The notes under the pieces: model-generated | Databases searched by the model: none | The model's input: only the letters and a program-made list of their open reading frames with translations | What the model was told of the DNA's origin: nothing | Shown: positions 36,700 through 45,905 of the stretch, one piece after another | Layout of the letters: each line of letters begins with the position of its first letter | Numbering within the stretch: position 1 is the stretch's first letter | Translations under genes and position numbers: made by a program | Assembly (NCBI GenBank): GCA_045531955.1 | Contig: JAZSFC010000009.1 | Span: 1-64,000 of the forward strand | Direction of reading: 5' to 3' | DNA: 64,000 nt | From: SIG299 sp045531955 | Lineage (GTDB): Bacteria; Bacillota; Clostridia; Lachnospirales; Lachnospiraceae

Positions 36700-36728
36700 T
36701 TGATATTTTTTGACAAAACGATTATAAT
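36700..36728 (+). promoter_or_regulatory. Promoter of the biosynthetic island
   Basis: TTGATA (36700-36705), a 17-bp spacer and a perfect TATAAT (36723-36728), with an untranslated leader of about 100 nt. It carries no copy of the palindrome, so the island is not obviously in the palindromic regulon. Confidence 0.7.
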
Positions 36729-36836
36729 ATTTTCAGATGAAATTTACATAAACTTGGTGAATGAAAGTTGATGAAAAATTAGTAAGCTTGTAATGTATTT
36801 AAGAAGTACAATTGATTTATATAATGGAGGATGGCT

Positions 36837-38351
36837 ATGTTTAGTGGTAAAACTTATTTTGGTAAGTATCCTCAAAGTTCTGAACTGCCTGAGGATATAA
36901 AATGGGATGTGATTGCAAAAAATGGATGCATGTCACTACTTGTATCCGAGAATATTCTTGATTGTTGTGATTATGAAGGATTGGAAGCATGGTATTCGTC
37001 TTTTTTAGAAGCTGCTTTTTCTGAGGAAGAAAAAAAACAGATGAAGAGACCTTGTGAGTTCTTTAATGTTGTTAGTAAGGAAATGTGTTTTAGTTTATCA
37101 AAAAATATGGCTATGGACAATTCATATGGTTTTGATGAAGATGAAAAGCATTTTAGCAATACTCGTATGAAGAAGACTACAAAATATAGCGAGATACAAG
37201 GCTGTTATTCTTCGGAATCTGTACATTTCAATGGTAATGGTTACTGGTGGCTTTCTTCCGGTAATTCCGAAAAAGAAAATGATTATGCATACCGGGTGAA
37301 CTACGATGGAGCCATAGCTTATTATGATAAGTGTGCTGCTTATTGTGGTGTTGTGCCTGTTATATGTGTGAAGGATTGTAAGATTATTTGTGATAATGCA
37401 GAAATCGTGGAAGAAATGGAAAACTTTGAAGATATCAGAGTAGCTATTTGGGACTTGGATGATACTTTATGGAAGGGCGGTATTACAGAGGGGCCAATAG
37501 AACTGAAGCCGCAAATATATGATTACTTGAGAAAATCGACATGTCAAGGTATTATTAATTGCATTAATTCCAAAAATGATGAACCAATTGTTAAAGATAT
37601 GCTTGAAAAACTGAATATAGCAGATTATTTTGTTTTTAACTATATTGGCTATTCATCAAAGGGTTTTAGTGTAAGAAAACAGATTGAGCAAATGACAATA
37701 AATGAGCGGCATGTTTTGTTTATTGACGACAATATTTACAACTTAGTAGAAGTAAAATCTCAAGTTCCAAATATTGGAATTCTCGACGCTAAAAATATGA
37801 TGAAATATATAAACTGGATATTGACTAGAAATACTGAAACTGATAAATCACAGCAGTTAGAGTACTATAGGAATAAAGAGCGGCTATTTTTGGATCGTAT
37901 CAATGCGAGAGATGACTTGGAGTTTTTAAATGGAGCAGGGATTACTTTAAATATCAAAACAGTTACAGAAAATGTAATAGATCGACTGGTTGAATTGGCT
38001 CATAAAAGTAATCAGCTGAATTATACAAAGTGGCGGTTTAATAAGGATGAATTAATCGGATTATTAAGCGATAAGAGTGTAATAAGTGCTTATATTGAGG
38101 AATCTGATAAGTACGGAACAAACGGAATTATTGGAATGTTTTCTATGAAGGATGGTGAGTTGCTTAATTTTTTCTTTTCATGTAGGATTATGAACTTGGG
38201 TATCGAAGACTATGTATATTCAATATTAGGTCATCCTCAAATAACAGTTGTTGAACCGGTTGCCCATCCACTGGAAATGGGGAAAATAGATTATAATATC
38301 AAAGTTGAGAGTGATTTAAAAAAATTTGCAAGTAGGTGCATATATGAATAA
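36837..38351 (+). CDS. DUF6273-like domain fused to FkbH-like HAD-IIIC
   Basis: A 504-residue two-part protein. Residues 1-190 resemble DUF6273 (YFGKYPQSS, WWLSSGNS, RVNYDGAIAYY, GVVPVICVK). Residues about 205-500 are an FkbH-type HAD-IIIC phosphatase: IWDLDDTLW with the catalytic Asp pair, FIDDNIYNLVEV, and an acyltransferase-like C terminus (LAHKSNQLNYTKWRF, SDKYGTNGIIGMF). FkbH enzymes transfer a glyceryl group from 1,3-bisphosphoglycerate to a carrier protein. The carrier next door would be the acceptor (inference). Start at 36837 (GGAGG spaced 6 bp). First gene of the island. DUF6273 fused to FkbH is not known to me. Confidence 0.85.
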   Translation: MFSGKTYFGKYPQSSELPEDIKWDVIAKNGCMSLLVSENILDCCDYEGLEAWYSSFLEAAFSEEEKKQMKRPCEFFNVVSKEMCFSLSKNMAMDNSYGFDEDEKHFSNTRMKKTTKYSEIQGCYSSESVHFNGNGYWWLSSGNSEKENDYAYRVNYDGAIAYYDKCAAYCGVVPVICVKDCKIICDNAEIVEEMENFEDIRVAIWDLDDTLWKGGITEGPIELKPQIYDYLRKSTCQGIINCINSKNDEPIVKDMLEKLNIADYFVFNYIGYSSKGFSVRKQIEQMTINERHVLFIDDNIYNLVEVKSQVPNIGILDAKNMMKYINWILTRNTETDKSQQLEYYRNKERLFLDRINARDDLEFLNGAGITLNIKTVTENVIDRLVELAHKSNQLNYTKWRFNKDELIGLLSDKSVISAYIEESDKYGTNGIIGMFSMKDGELLNFFFSCRIMNLGIEDYVYSILGHPQITVVEPVAHPLEMGKIDYNIKVESDLKKFASRCIYE

Positions 38352-40077
38352 AATACGAGGAAACTTTAGTGACTTTATATTAAAAACATTGTCAGAATTT
38401 GGACAGAGAGAGGCCATTAAATTTGATGGAAGCAAGATAACGTTTGATTTGTTATCTCAAAAAGCACGAAGAATAAGCAATGGTATGCAGATTCGAAAGA
38501 TAGACAAGCTGGCCATTTGTATGGATAATAAGCTGGATGTTTTACTTCTGGCAATAGCATGTATGGTTGCAAAAATCCCTTTTATTATTATTGATTCCAA
38601 CACACCAGATATTTATATTGAAAGTATATTGAAGGAGGCAGATATTACAACGATAGTCTGTGACATTGATATTGAGATAAATGGTCTTAGACGAATTGTT
38701 TTTGACACTCAGTTAGAAGCAGATGAAGTTCAGATTACGAATCCTTGTGGGAATGAACGTGTTCTATTTTACATTGCCACATCTGGGAGTACAGGAGTTC
38801 CTAAAATTGCAGAACGACACTGTTCTGATTTCTGGAGGGATTATTATGAATTCACTAGTAAATATCCATATCTATGTGGACAAATAGCTCAACAGTATGC
38901 AAAGCTTAATTTTTCTTACGGATTAGAAAATTCGCTTTTAATGTTGCTTAGTGGGACGACAGTATGTCTTGGAGGAAAAAATGTCTCGATAAATGATTTA
39001 GATTTAATGTTTGAAGAGATTGAGAATAGTGGAGCAACAATCATCTTTTGGGCAACTCCAATTATTAAATTGTTTTCGAAGCATTATAGTATTTGTGAGA
39101 GAATACCTAATAATGTTAGGTACATTTATACCGGTGGTGAACCATTAGTTGTTTCAGCTGATTTTATTGTAGTAATGAAAAATAAGGGAATCACGATTAT
39201 TAACGATTATGGATGTTCAGAATTAGGTAAATTATTTGCTTGTCCATATGAAAAGCAATTGAGAGATATGCAAGCATATAATATGGTAGGTGTAGGGAGC
39301 CCCCTAAAAGGCTATGAAGCATTGATTCTTGATGAGAATCTAAATGAAGTTAAGGAAGGATATTTGTATTTAAAATCCCCGGAGCGTTTTCCTTGCAGTT
39401 ATGTAAATCCGGATATTCGGACTAATGAGATAAAAAAGAAGGAGTATTGGCTATACAATACTAAGGATATTGCAACAAGAGATGATAAAGGAATAGTGAT
39501 TTTAGGGAGAGACATTAATTCTGTTAATATTTCTGGGTTTCGAGTTGAACTTGAGCAGGTTGAATATGCTGTTAATTCAATAGATGCGGTTGAGCAATGC
39601 GTGGCGATTCCTTATGTGAATACATATAAAGAAGCTGGTGTATATTGCTTTTTTGTCGGACAGATTAACGGAGCAGAAATTAGAAATATACTTAGAAATC
39701 GAATTCCTCATTATATGATTCCCACTGCATTTACACCGGTAGATAAGATAGAGTTACTGCCAAATGGTAAAGTAGATAGGAAGAAAAATTATGAAGTGTT
39801 TTGTGATGCAATGAGCTTAACGGATATTGATATGAGTGGATTGAAAGAGAGGATATATAGTTATTTGGTTAAGATTATTGGAATTCAAGTAGGAACGCTA
39901 GAGGAAATTTATGTTAGTAAGTTTTCTGATCTAGGTATTGATTCTTTGAGTATAGTGGATTTTATTAGTACTGTCGAAGAAAAAGAACATGTAAAAATCG
40001 GTGACGAATCTTTAGGAACAAAGATTATTTGTCTTAAGGATGTTGTCGATTTAGTGGGTGATAGCAAACGTGATTAG
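38344..40077 (+). CDS. NRPS-like adenylation-carrier didomain protein
   Basis: About 577 residues. Adenylation domain: YIATSGSTGVPKIAE (A3), IYTGGEPLV and INDYGCSELG (A4/A5), LYNTKDIATRD (A7), GRDINSVNISGFRVEL (A8) and PNGKVDRKK (A10 with the catalytic Lys). A carrier domain follows, with phosphopantetheine Ser534 in LGIDSLS. There is no condensation or thioesterase domain, so it activates and holds one acid, probably an amino acid. Substrate-determining residues cannot be assigned by eye. It overlaps the FkbH stop by eight bases, which argues for co-function. Confidence 0.92.
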   Translation: MNKIRGNFSDFILKTLSEFGQREAIKFDGSKITFDLLSQKARRISNGMQIRKIDKLAICMDNKLDVLLLAIACMVAKIPFIIIDSNTPDIYIESILKEADITTIVCDIDIEINGLRRIVFDTQLEADEVQITNPCGNERVLFYIATSGSTGVPKIAERHCSDFWRDYYEFTSKYPYLCGQIAQQYAKLNFSYGLENSLLMLLSGTTVCLGGKNVSINDLDLMFEEIENSGATIIFWATPIIKLFSKHYSICERIPNNVRYIYTGGEPLVVSADFIVVMKNKGITIINDYGCSELGKLFACPYEKQLRDMQAYNMVGVGSPLKGYEALILDENLNEVKEGYLYLKSPERFPCSYVNPDIRTNEIKKKEYWLYNTKDIATRDDKGIVILGRDINSVNISGFRVELEQVEYAVNSIDAVEQCVAIPYVNTYKEAGVYCFFVGQINGAEIRNILRNRIPHYMIPTAFTPVDKIELLPNGKVDRKKNYEVFCDAMSLTDIDMSGLKERIYSYLVKIIGIQVGTLEEIYVSKFSDLGIDSLSIVDFISTVEEKEHVKIGDESLGTKIICLKDVVDLVGDSKRD

Positions 40078-40115
40078 TTAATAATTTGGACTGTATTAGT
40101 GACGGAGGTTACATA

Positions 40116-40880
40116 ATGGGATTTGATAGGTCGAAAGTTAAAAGCTTTTCTGTCAATAGGGATGGATTGAATATAGGCGGTAGAATATATGGAAAATCCA
40201 ATGAGGTTCGGCCGGCTGTTATATTGTGTCATGGATTTATGGCCAATCAGTCTATGTGTAGAGGATATGCAAAATTTTTGGCTCAAATGGGATATGTATC
40301 TTTTACATTTGATTTTTGTGGAGGTGGTGTGATAAGTTCGAGCGATGGAAAAACAAGTAATATGTCTATATTTACAGAATTGAAAGACCTCGAGAGCGTA
40401 TTTGATTATGTAAGCGCATGCCCTTTTGTTGATAATAATAGAATTAGTCTGTTGGGATGCAGTCAGGGGGGAACTGTTGCAGCACTGTTTGCCAAAAAAT
40501 TTCCTAATAGAATTGATAAGTTATTGCTGTTTTATCCTGCATTATGTATTCCGGATGACGCCAGAAAAGGAAAAATGGTGTTTGCAAAGTTTAATCCGAA
40601 TGACATACCTGATAAGTTTTGGTGTGGTCCAATGAAACTCGGCCGTTGTTATGTCGAAACGGTTAAAAATATGGATATCTATGATGAAATAGATGGATTT
40701 TCTGGAAAAGTGTTCTTGATTCATGGAACTCACGATAAAATTGTTGACATTGCTTACTCAAGAAAAGCGAAGGAAATATATTCAGATGTTGTATATTGGG
40801 AAATAACCGGTGGTGCTCATGTTTTTCGCGGAAAAAGTGATGAGGAGGCACGGGATAAACTAAAGGCATTTATGAGATGA
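40116..40880 (+). CDS. Alpha/beta hydrolase (thioesterase-like)
   Basis: About 254 residues with the full serine hydrolase triad: nucleophile Ser in LLGCSQGGT, Asp in HGTHDKIVD, His in GGAHVF. The oxyanion region is ILCHGFMANQ. Proline iminopeptidase/acyl-transferase-like fold; in this context it may release or transfer the carrier-bound acyl group (inference). Start at 40116 is set by GGAGG; the frame opens earlier at 40086 without RBS. Confidence 0.88.
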   Translation: MGFDRSKVKSFSVNRDGLNIGGRIYGKSNEVRPAVILCHGFMANQSMCRGYAKFLAQMGYVSFTFDFCGGGVISSSDGKTSNMSIFTELKDLESVFDYVSACPFVDNNRISLLGCSQGGTVAALFAKKFPNRIDKLLLFYPALCIPDDARKGKMVFAKFNPNDIPDKFWCGPMKLGRCYVETVKNMDIYDEIDGFSGKVFLIHGTHDKIVDIAYSRKAKEIYSDVVYWEITGGAHVFRGKSDEEARDKLKAFMR

Positions 40881-40902
40881 TGCAAAACGGAGGTGTGTTT
40901 AG

Positions 40903-41706
40903 TTGAAAGATGAGATTGCTTGTTATGAGGACTCTTGCGATATAAGTGCATATGCAATTGATAATGAAAAAGTGTTGTTTGCATATAAAGAGGATGAAAT
41001 TCATGATGCAGCATGTACATTAAAGGTATTTATAATGCTGGATTATGTGAGACAACTGAACGAAAAAACTATTACTGGTACGGAGCTTGTTGAAGTTGAG
41101 GAGAGTAATTATGCTACAGGTGCAGGTACGGTCAAATTTTTATCAAACGGGATGAAAATTTGTGTTAGTGATTTAGTTGAGCTTATGGTTGCCATAAGTG
41201 ATCATATGGCGGCTAATTTACTAATTGATTTTTTAGGAGCAGATCATATTAATCAGACAATACGTATGTTTGGATTTGAGAAATCCAGGTTGTTAAAAAA
41301 ATATATTGTGCCTCGGAGTTTTCATATAGGAATAACAACGGCAAAGGAATATACTAGGCTTTTCCGGATGATTGACAATAATGAGTTTTATAACGAAGAG
41401 AGCTGCTGCTTTATGAAAAAGATACTTAAATCCCAACGTTACAAAGACTTTTTAGCAGAACCTTTATTTGAATATAGTGATTTTATTGATATGTATTCAA
41501 AAAGTGGTAAAGTCGATGGTAGAACATTTGCTCAACCTGTAAATAGCTGTGTTAATGATGGGGGCATATGTGTCACCAAAACAGGAAATTATTATATTTC
41601 ATTTCTTTCTGAGATTCACTACGATACTGATGTCAAAATGGAGGACATGAAAAAACTAATGCACAAAATAAGCAGAAAGATAATAGAGGATTATTTAGAA
41701 CAATGA
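40903..41706 (+). CDS. Class A beta-lactamase-like protein with Cys nucleophile
   Basis: 267 residues of class A beta-lactamase/PBP-like fold, with TTG start after ACGGAGGTG. The active-site SxxK motif is replaced by C38-T-L-K41, so the expected nucleophile is Cys. The SDN motif reads S99-D-H and KTG reads K200-S-G. No signal peptide, so it acts in the cytoplasm, unlike true beta-lactamases. These features suggest an acyltransferase or amide-forming/hydrolysing enzyme on the biosynthetic intermediate rather than antibiotic resistance (inference). It overlaps the next gene by four bases. Confidence 0.82.
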   Translation: MKDEIACYEDSCDISAYAIDNEKVLFAYKEDEIHDAACTLKVFIMLDYVRQLNEKTITGTELVEVEESNYATGAGTVKFLSNGMKICVSDLVELMVAISDHMAANLLIDFLGADHINQTIRMFGFEKSRLLKKYIVPRSFHIGITTAKEYTRLFRMIDNNEFYNEESCCFMKKILKSQRYKDFLAEPLFEYSDFIDMYSKSGKVDGRTFAQPVNSCVNDGGICVTKTGNYYISFLSEIHYDTDVKMEDMKKLMHKISRKIIEDYLEQ

Positions 41707-42410
41707 AACTGATTTTTGTACGGCATGGTGAGCCGTTAAAACACGATTACGGCATAGCGGAAATGGGAAAAAAAGAGCTTGGTCTGTTAGGCGAATATTT
41801 TAAAGAGAGGTTTTCTATAAATCAAATTATTTCAGCAACTTCGCAACGCGCGAGTGAAAGTGCAGCTATTTTGGGCGAGATATTGGATAAGGATATTACT
41901 TACTATGATTGGTTGAGTGAATTTAAACACAGATTACCGGATAATTTACCGGGTTGTGAATATCCATGGGAATTTCCGCCGGAGTTATGGATTAATGATG
42001 AAGAAATGCTTGACCCAAAGAAAGTACTTTATTCGGAAAAACTAAAAAGTACAGTTATTCCGAATAAAGCAAAGGAAGTGTGGACCGAACTGGATAGAAT
42101 GATTGAAAAACATGGATATAAACGAGTAGGAAATCTGTATGAGGTACAGCAACCGAATACGGAAGAGGTTGTGATTGTTACACATTTTGCAACGATGGCG
42201 GTTATGCTGGCTCATTTATGGAATGTTTCACTGATTGTTACCTTAAATATGCTGTTTATGGCTCCTTCTTCTTATACAGTGCTTGCGTCTGAAGAAATAA
42301 CAAAAGGAAGAGTTATTTTCAGATGTTTGGAATTAGGTTCGACAAAGCATCTGTATAATAATGAAGAACTGATATCCGAATATGGACGTCAGCCGGAGAT
42401 ACGACTTTAA
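41703..42410 (+). CDS. Histidine phosphatase-superfamily protein
   Basis: 235 residues. The N terminus has the RHGE catalytic motif (IFVRHGEPL), and THFA near residue 160 supplies the second catalytic His, as in phosphoglycerate mutase-like phosphatases. Members dephosphorylate small molecules or act as mutases. In an island with an FkbH-type enzyme a phosphatase for a sugar or glycerate phosphate fits (inference). Confidence 0.85.
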   Translation: MKLIFVRHGEPLKHDYGIAEMGKKELGLLGEYFKERFSINQIISATSQRASESAAILGEILDKDITYYDWLSEFKHRLPDNLPGCEYPWEFPPELWINDEEMLDPKKVLYSEKLKSTVIPNKAKEVWTELDRMIEKHGYKRVGNLYEVQQPNTEEVVIVTHFATMAVMLAHLWNVSLIVTLNMLFMAPSSYTVLASEEITKGRVIFRCLELGSTKHLYNNEELISEYGRQPEIRL

Positions 42411-42424
42411 GGAGATGAATCTAT

Positions 42425-42655
42425 ATGGGAAATCGTATAAAAACTTTAGCAGAAATAGAGATGGGCGGAAAAAAATTTGACGTTGAATTAAATGGGGGAA
42501 CGAAGAAGGAAAAATTTGATATTCATATTCAAAATAAGGAGATAAATATTTGTATGAAGGATTATGAATATGCACAATTTGTCACTTCGGTTCTTGTTGC
42601 AAATAAAAGAATGAAGAGGTTTAAGAAAGAAAATGAGCAATCCGGCAGTATTTAG
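42425..42655 (+). CDS. Hypothetical protein, 76 residues
   Basis: Beta-rich small protein (IKTLAEIEMGGKKFDVELNG, then EKFDIHIQNKEINICM), probably a small domain with a basic C-terminal helix. RBS AAGGAGATG is upstream of the ATG. The end overlaps the next start by 23 bases, so it is translated in the same unit. Family not recognised. Confidence 0.7.
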   Translation: MGNRIKTLAEIEMGGKKFDVELNGGTKKEKFDIHIQNKEINICMKDYEYAQFVTSVLVANKRMKRFKKENEQSGSI

Positions 42656-43262
42656 ATTAAATAAACTATCGATAAGAGATAATGTTATTTCAATAGAAGA
42701 TAATATAGGTGAGTCGATACATTTTCATTTGGGACTTGTGCGATTCGATTTATCGGTTAATGAATTTGATAAAATTACCCAAACTCTTTTAAGTGTTTTG
42801 GATGAACAGGTAAAAATTGCTAATTTTAATTTGCATGAACAAAATGAGTATTTTTTGGAAAGAATAGCGCCGTATATTCCATATATAGAATCTGTTGAAG
42901 ACACGATTATTCCGGTGCAAGATATCAAATGCTATTATGAAAAGGAATTCGGAAATGTTGTATCGGCAAATTTGACGCATTCACCAATTTATCATTATTA
43001 TTCCGGCGAAGTAAATGCAGTCTCCGAATATGATATAAAAAGAGATATTTGGAAGTCTAAGGAAGATTTGTTGGAGTACGTGAAAAATCATCGAAATACG
43101 AACATATATATCGACAAAAACAACTATATCCTAGATGGACAAAAAAGTATTTGTGCAGGATTGGCCCTAGGTGATATTGAGGATTATATTCCTGCGAAAA
43201 GAATTACGTGCCTTGATGAGAAAATGAAATATGTGCTCTTGAAGGAGAGAAGAGAATGGTAG
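42633..43262 (+). CDS. Hypothetical protein, 209 residues
   Basis: A soluble protein without recognised motif. It has no signal peptide or membrane segment, an N-terminal beta-rich region, a central helix, and a C-terminal region with SICAGLALGDIEDYIP. Overlap with both neighbours (the 76-residue gene and the nucleotidyltransferase-like gene) implies co-function. Possibly a maturation or partner protein for the island (inference only). Confidence 0.7.
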   Translation: MSNPAVFRLNKLSIRDNVISIEDNIGESIHFHLGLVRFDLSVNEFDKITQTLLSVLDEQVKIANFNLHEQNEYFLERIAPYIPYIESVEDTIIPVQDIKCYYEKEFGNVVSANLTHSPIYHYYSGEVNAVSEYDIKRDIWKSKEDLLEYVKNHRNTNIYIDKNNYILDGQKSICAGLALGDIEDYIPAKRITCLDEKMKYVLLKERREW

Positions 43263-43894
43263 ATGCAAATGTTATTTTAGAATTTTTAAAATTATTGAAT
43301 TCAAGCGATATAAAGTATGTATTGATTAAAAATGACGATGATGCCATTCCGTACAAGGTCGAAAGTGATAATGATATAGATTTTTTGATTCATCCCGATG
43401 ATTATTCTGAATTAATTGAAATTGGCACTGCAAACGGTTATGAAAAAAGAGTAGGGGAATCTTGTAAGAGATATTTTCTCGAACAGTTAAGAGAAGATAT
43501 TTTATTTAAGAAAGAAGACTGTTACTTTCATTTTTATGAGGCGCTGGCGTGTAGTCCGTTAACGAATATGGGAAATTGCAAAATGGCTCTTGAAAGGAGT
43601 GTGCAATCGCATATTTGGGAAAACAGAATATGGGATGAAAATAAGCAATGGTGGATTATGGATGATATTTCAATTCTGCTGTATCTCATTGTACGGTCAG
43701 TTTTTGATAAGCAGGAATTCAAACCGAAATATATCAGAGAAATCGAAAAGAGAGCAGAATTAGTGGAAGATGAAGCGTTTATTCGTTTGGCCAAAACTGT
43801 TTTTTTCGGATATACTCCTAAGATGATAAAATTGATTAAGGAAAAGAAATACAGCCAAATACTTGGGGACTATCTTTCGTATACGTTATACTAA
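43256..43894 (+). CDS. Nucleotidyltransferase-like protein
   Basis: 212 residues. SDNDIDFLIHPDD near residue 37 is a D-x-D-type metal-binding motif as in minimal nucleotidyltransferases, after a helical LKLLNSSDIKYVLIKND start. A Trp-rich segment (NKQWWIMDDI) follows. Family members adenylylate small molecules or proteins, or act as antitoxins. Role in the pathway could be activation of a sugar or modification of a carrier (inference). Confidence 0.65.
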   Translation: MVDANVILEFLKLLNSSDIKYVLIKNDDDAIPYKVESDNDIDFLIHPDDYSELIEIGTANGYEKRVGESCKRYFLEQLREDILFKKEDCYFHFYEALACSPLTNMGNCKMALERSVQSHIWENRIWDENKQWWIMDDISILLYLIVRSVFDKQEFKPKYIREIEKRAELVEDEAFIRLAKTVFFGYTPKMIKLIKEKKYSQILGDYLSYTLY

Positions 43895-43920
43895 ATATTT
43901 ATGCAAAGGAGCAATCTATT

Positions 43921-44808
43921 ATGAATCCTATGGAAAAGGGATGGAAGATTTTAAGAGTATTAACGACCAATTCATGTAATTTTGAATGTGTTTACTGTCA
44001 TAATGAAGGCCAGGCTGAAAAAGGGAAAGATAAAATTTCACTACAGCACTTCATTAGATATTTTAATATTGCAAAGAAAACCGGGATTGTTGAAGTGCGC
44101 TTTTCGGGAGGAGAGCCGTTAATGAATGCAGAAACTATTCAAATGATTGAGTGGCTTGATAAGAATTCTGATGTTGAAATAGGACTGGCTACGAACGGAA
44201 GTTTGGTAAATGAGGATATAGCGAAAAGATTAGGTGCAACAAGGACTATGGTGACACTTCATTTTCCGGGCGTAGGTGAAGAGGATTACTGTGCGGTTAC
44301 CAAAAGACATTGGCATTTGTTTGAACGCTGTGTTGATTTGTTTGAACGATATAATGTTGATTATTCGTTTAACTATACGATGTATCCTCAGACAATCAGT
44401 AATGTGGATTCAGTGCTTGCCTATTCAATCAAGAACAAAAAGAGAGTAAAGCTTCTTCCGTTTCTTGATCCTGAATGCAGCAATTTATCTGATGGATACA
44501 TTGAAAAGATTAAAGGACGCTTGAAGTCAAAGAATTCAAATTACAGCTTTTTTGAGAAACAAGGAGTACATATATGGGACTATTATGACGGCGGAACTGT
44601 TAAAATGATAGACTCGCCTTGCTACAAAAAAGATATATGTTTATGCAAAGAATATGGTGAAGTAAGGTTATTACCTGATCTTTCTTTGATGAACTGTATT
44701 TTTGGAAAATGTGTGCCTACAATCGGAAAAAGCGATGAAGAGATTTTTGATTTATTTGTTCAATTGTTGGCTGAAATGAAGGCATGCGAAGCGGTAATTA
44801 GTCAATAG
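43921..44808 (+). CDS. Radical SAM enzyme 1
   Basis: 295 residues with the CxxxCxxC cluster C19-x3-C23-x2-C26 (TTNSCNFECVYCHNEG) that binds the [4Fe-4S] cluster for S-adenosylmethionine cleavage. The SAM-binding GGEP motif is RFSGGEPLMN, and ATNGSLV follows. Several more Cys lie near the C terminus (CYKKDICLCKEYG, MNCIFGKC), possibly an auxiliary cluster as in SPASM/Twitch enzymes. No RiPP precursor gene is apparent nearby, so a small-molecule substrate such as a sugar is as likely as a peptide (inference). RBS AAAGGAG. Confidence 0.93.
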   Translation: MNPMEKGWKILRVLTTNSCNFECVYCHNEGQAEKGKDKISLQHFIRYFNIAKKTGIVEVRFSGGEPLMNAETIQMIEWLDKNSDVEIGLATNGSLVNEDIAKRLGATRTMVTLHFPGVGEEDYCAVTKRHWHLFERCVDLFERYNVDYSFNYTMYPQTISNVDSVLAYSIKNKKRVKLLPFLDPECSNLSDGYIEKIKGRLKSKNSNYSFFEKQGVHIWDYYDGGTVKMIDSPCYKKDICLCKEYGEVRLLPDLSLMNCIFGKCVPTIGKSDEEIFDLFVQLLAEMKACEAVISQ

Positions 44809-44819
44809 AGGGGAAATGT

Positions 44820-45905
44820 ATGAAAAAAATATATGGAATTTTCAGAGGATTTCCGGGCTTGGGAAGAGTATCTTCTGGCATTGCAATTTTGAAAGAATTT
44901 CAGAAAAAGGGTTATGAGATTGCGGCAATATCTTACTTTCAGGGAACAGAGGCGTTATTACGACAAGGAATCCCGCTAATGTTCAAATATGTCCTTGAAC
45001 CATGTGATATCACATCGATTGGAATAAATCCTATCACTGGATTTGCCACAAAAATAATTGAAACGGTTCTTAACGATTTTCCGGATGCGGTTATTATTGA
45101 CGGAGAACCGTTATTACAAAGTACGTTGTGTGATGTTTTCCCGCGTGAAAGAGTAGTTTCTTTATTGAATCCATCGGATTTATATAATGAATCTCTTCCG
45201 GAATCAACGATACGTTTTTACCATAAGAATTATTTGGCCGGTTCCAATGCTATAGTGCATGGAGTTGATTTGAAAAATGAGGATATCATGGAGGCGAATT
45301 GTTATATACATCATATTCCAACGATACTAAGACAAGAAGTGCTTGCTATATCCGAAAGTGATAATGCTTCGAAGCGCATTATTGGTATTTTGGGTGGCGG
45401 ATCGGTGAATTCATCAACTGAGTTTTTATCATCAACAATTGAGATGGGGAAAAAAATAGCTGATATTGGAAGAAACATGCAAGAGTATCATTTTGATATT
45501 TTTTGTAATGATCTACATGTAAAGGATGAAATTGAGAAAGGCATTGTATTGCCCCCAAATGTGACTATCATTGCTTCTTATACCTCACCAGTTGAAATGT
45601 ATAAAGATGCAAGACTTGTGATTGCCAGAGCGGGAAGAAATGTGGTTAGCGAGTTGTTGTATCTAAAGATTCCTTCATTGCTGATTGCAACTTATGGAGA
45701 TTATCGTTCGAAGGAACAAGAGAAAAACATACATACAATGATAGCGGCCAGTAATAATCTCTTTGGTAAAATTAACTTATTTGATGAGCAGGATTTATTG
45801 GTAAAAAGAATAGAAGATATGTTGCAAAAAAAAGTGGTTCAAAATGGTTTTGAGCCAGGAAATCAATATGCGGTAAAAATTATAGAGAAGGTAGTAAATA
45901 AATGA
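44820..45905 (+). CDS. GT-B glycosyltransferase-like protein (MurG/UGT type)
   Basis: 361 residues, two Rossmann-like halves. The C-terminal half carries GGGSVNSS, VTIIASYTSPVEMYKDARLVIARAGRNVVSELL, the region that binds the nucleotide-sugar donor in MurG-like transferases. The N-terminal acceptor half opens YGIFRGFPGLGR (a MurG-like Gly-rich loop). It overlaps the next gene by four bases. Donor and acceptor are unknown; an amino sugar is suggested by the neighbouring deacetylase (inference). Confidence 0.8.
   Translation: MKKIYGIFRGFPGLGRVSSGIAILKEFQKKGYEIAAISYFQGTEALLRQGIPLMFKYVLEPCDITSIGINPITGFATKIIETVLNDFPDAVIIDGEPLLQSTLCDVFPRERVVSLLNPSDLYNESLPESTIRFYHKNYLAGSNAIVHGVDLKNEDIMEANCYIHHIPTILRQEVLAISESDNASKRIIGILGGGSVNSSTEFLSSTIEMGKKIADIGRNMQEYHFDIFCNDLHVKDEIEKGIVLPPNVTIIASYTSPVEMYKDARLVIARAGRNVVSELLYLKIPSLLIATYGDYRSKEQEKNIHTMIAASNNLFGKINLFDEQDLLVKRIEDMLQKKVVQNGFEPGNQYAVKIIEKVVNK

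Noticed and set aside
40903..41706. True beta-lactamase for antibiotic resistance
   Set aside because: No signal peptide, active Ser replaced by Cys, and embedded in a biosynthetic operon.
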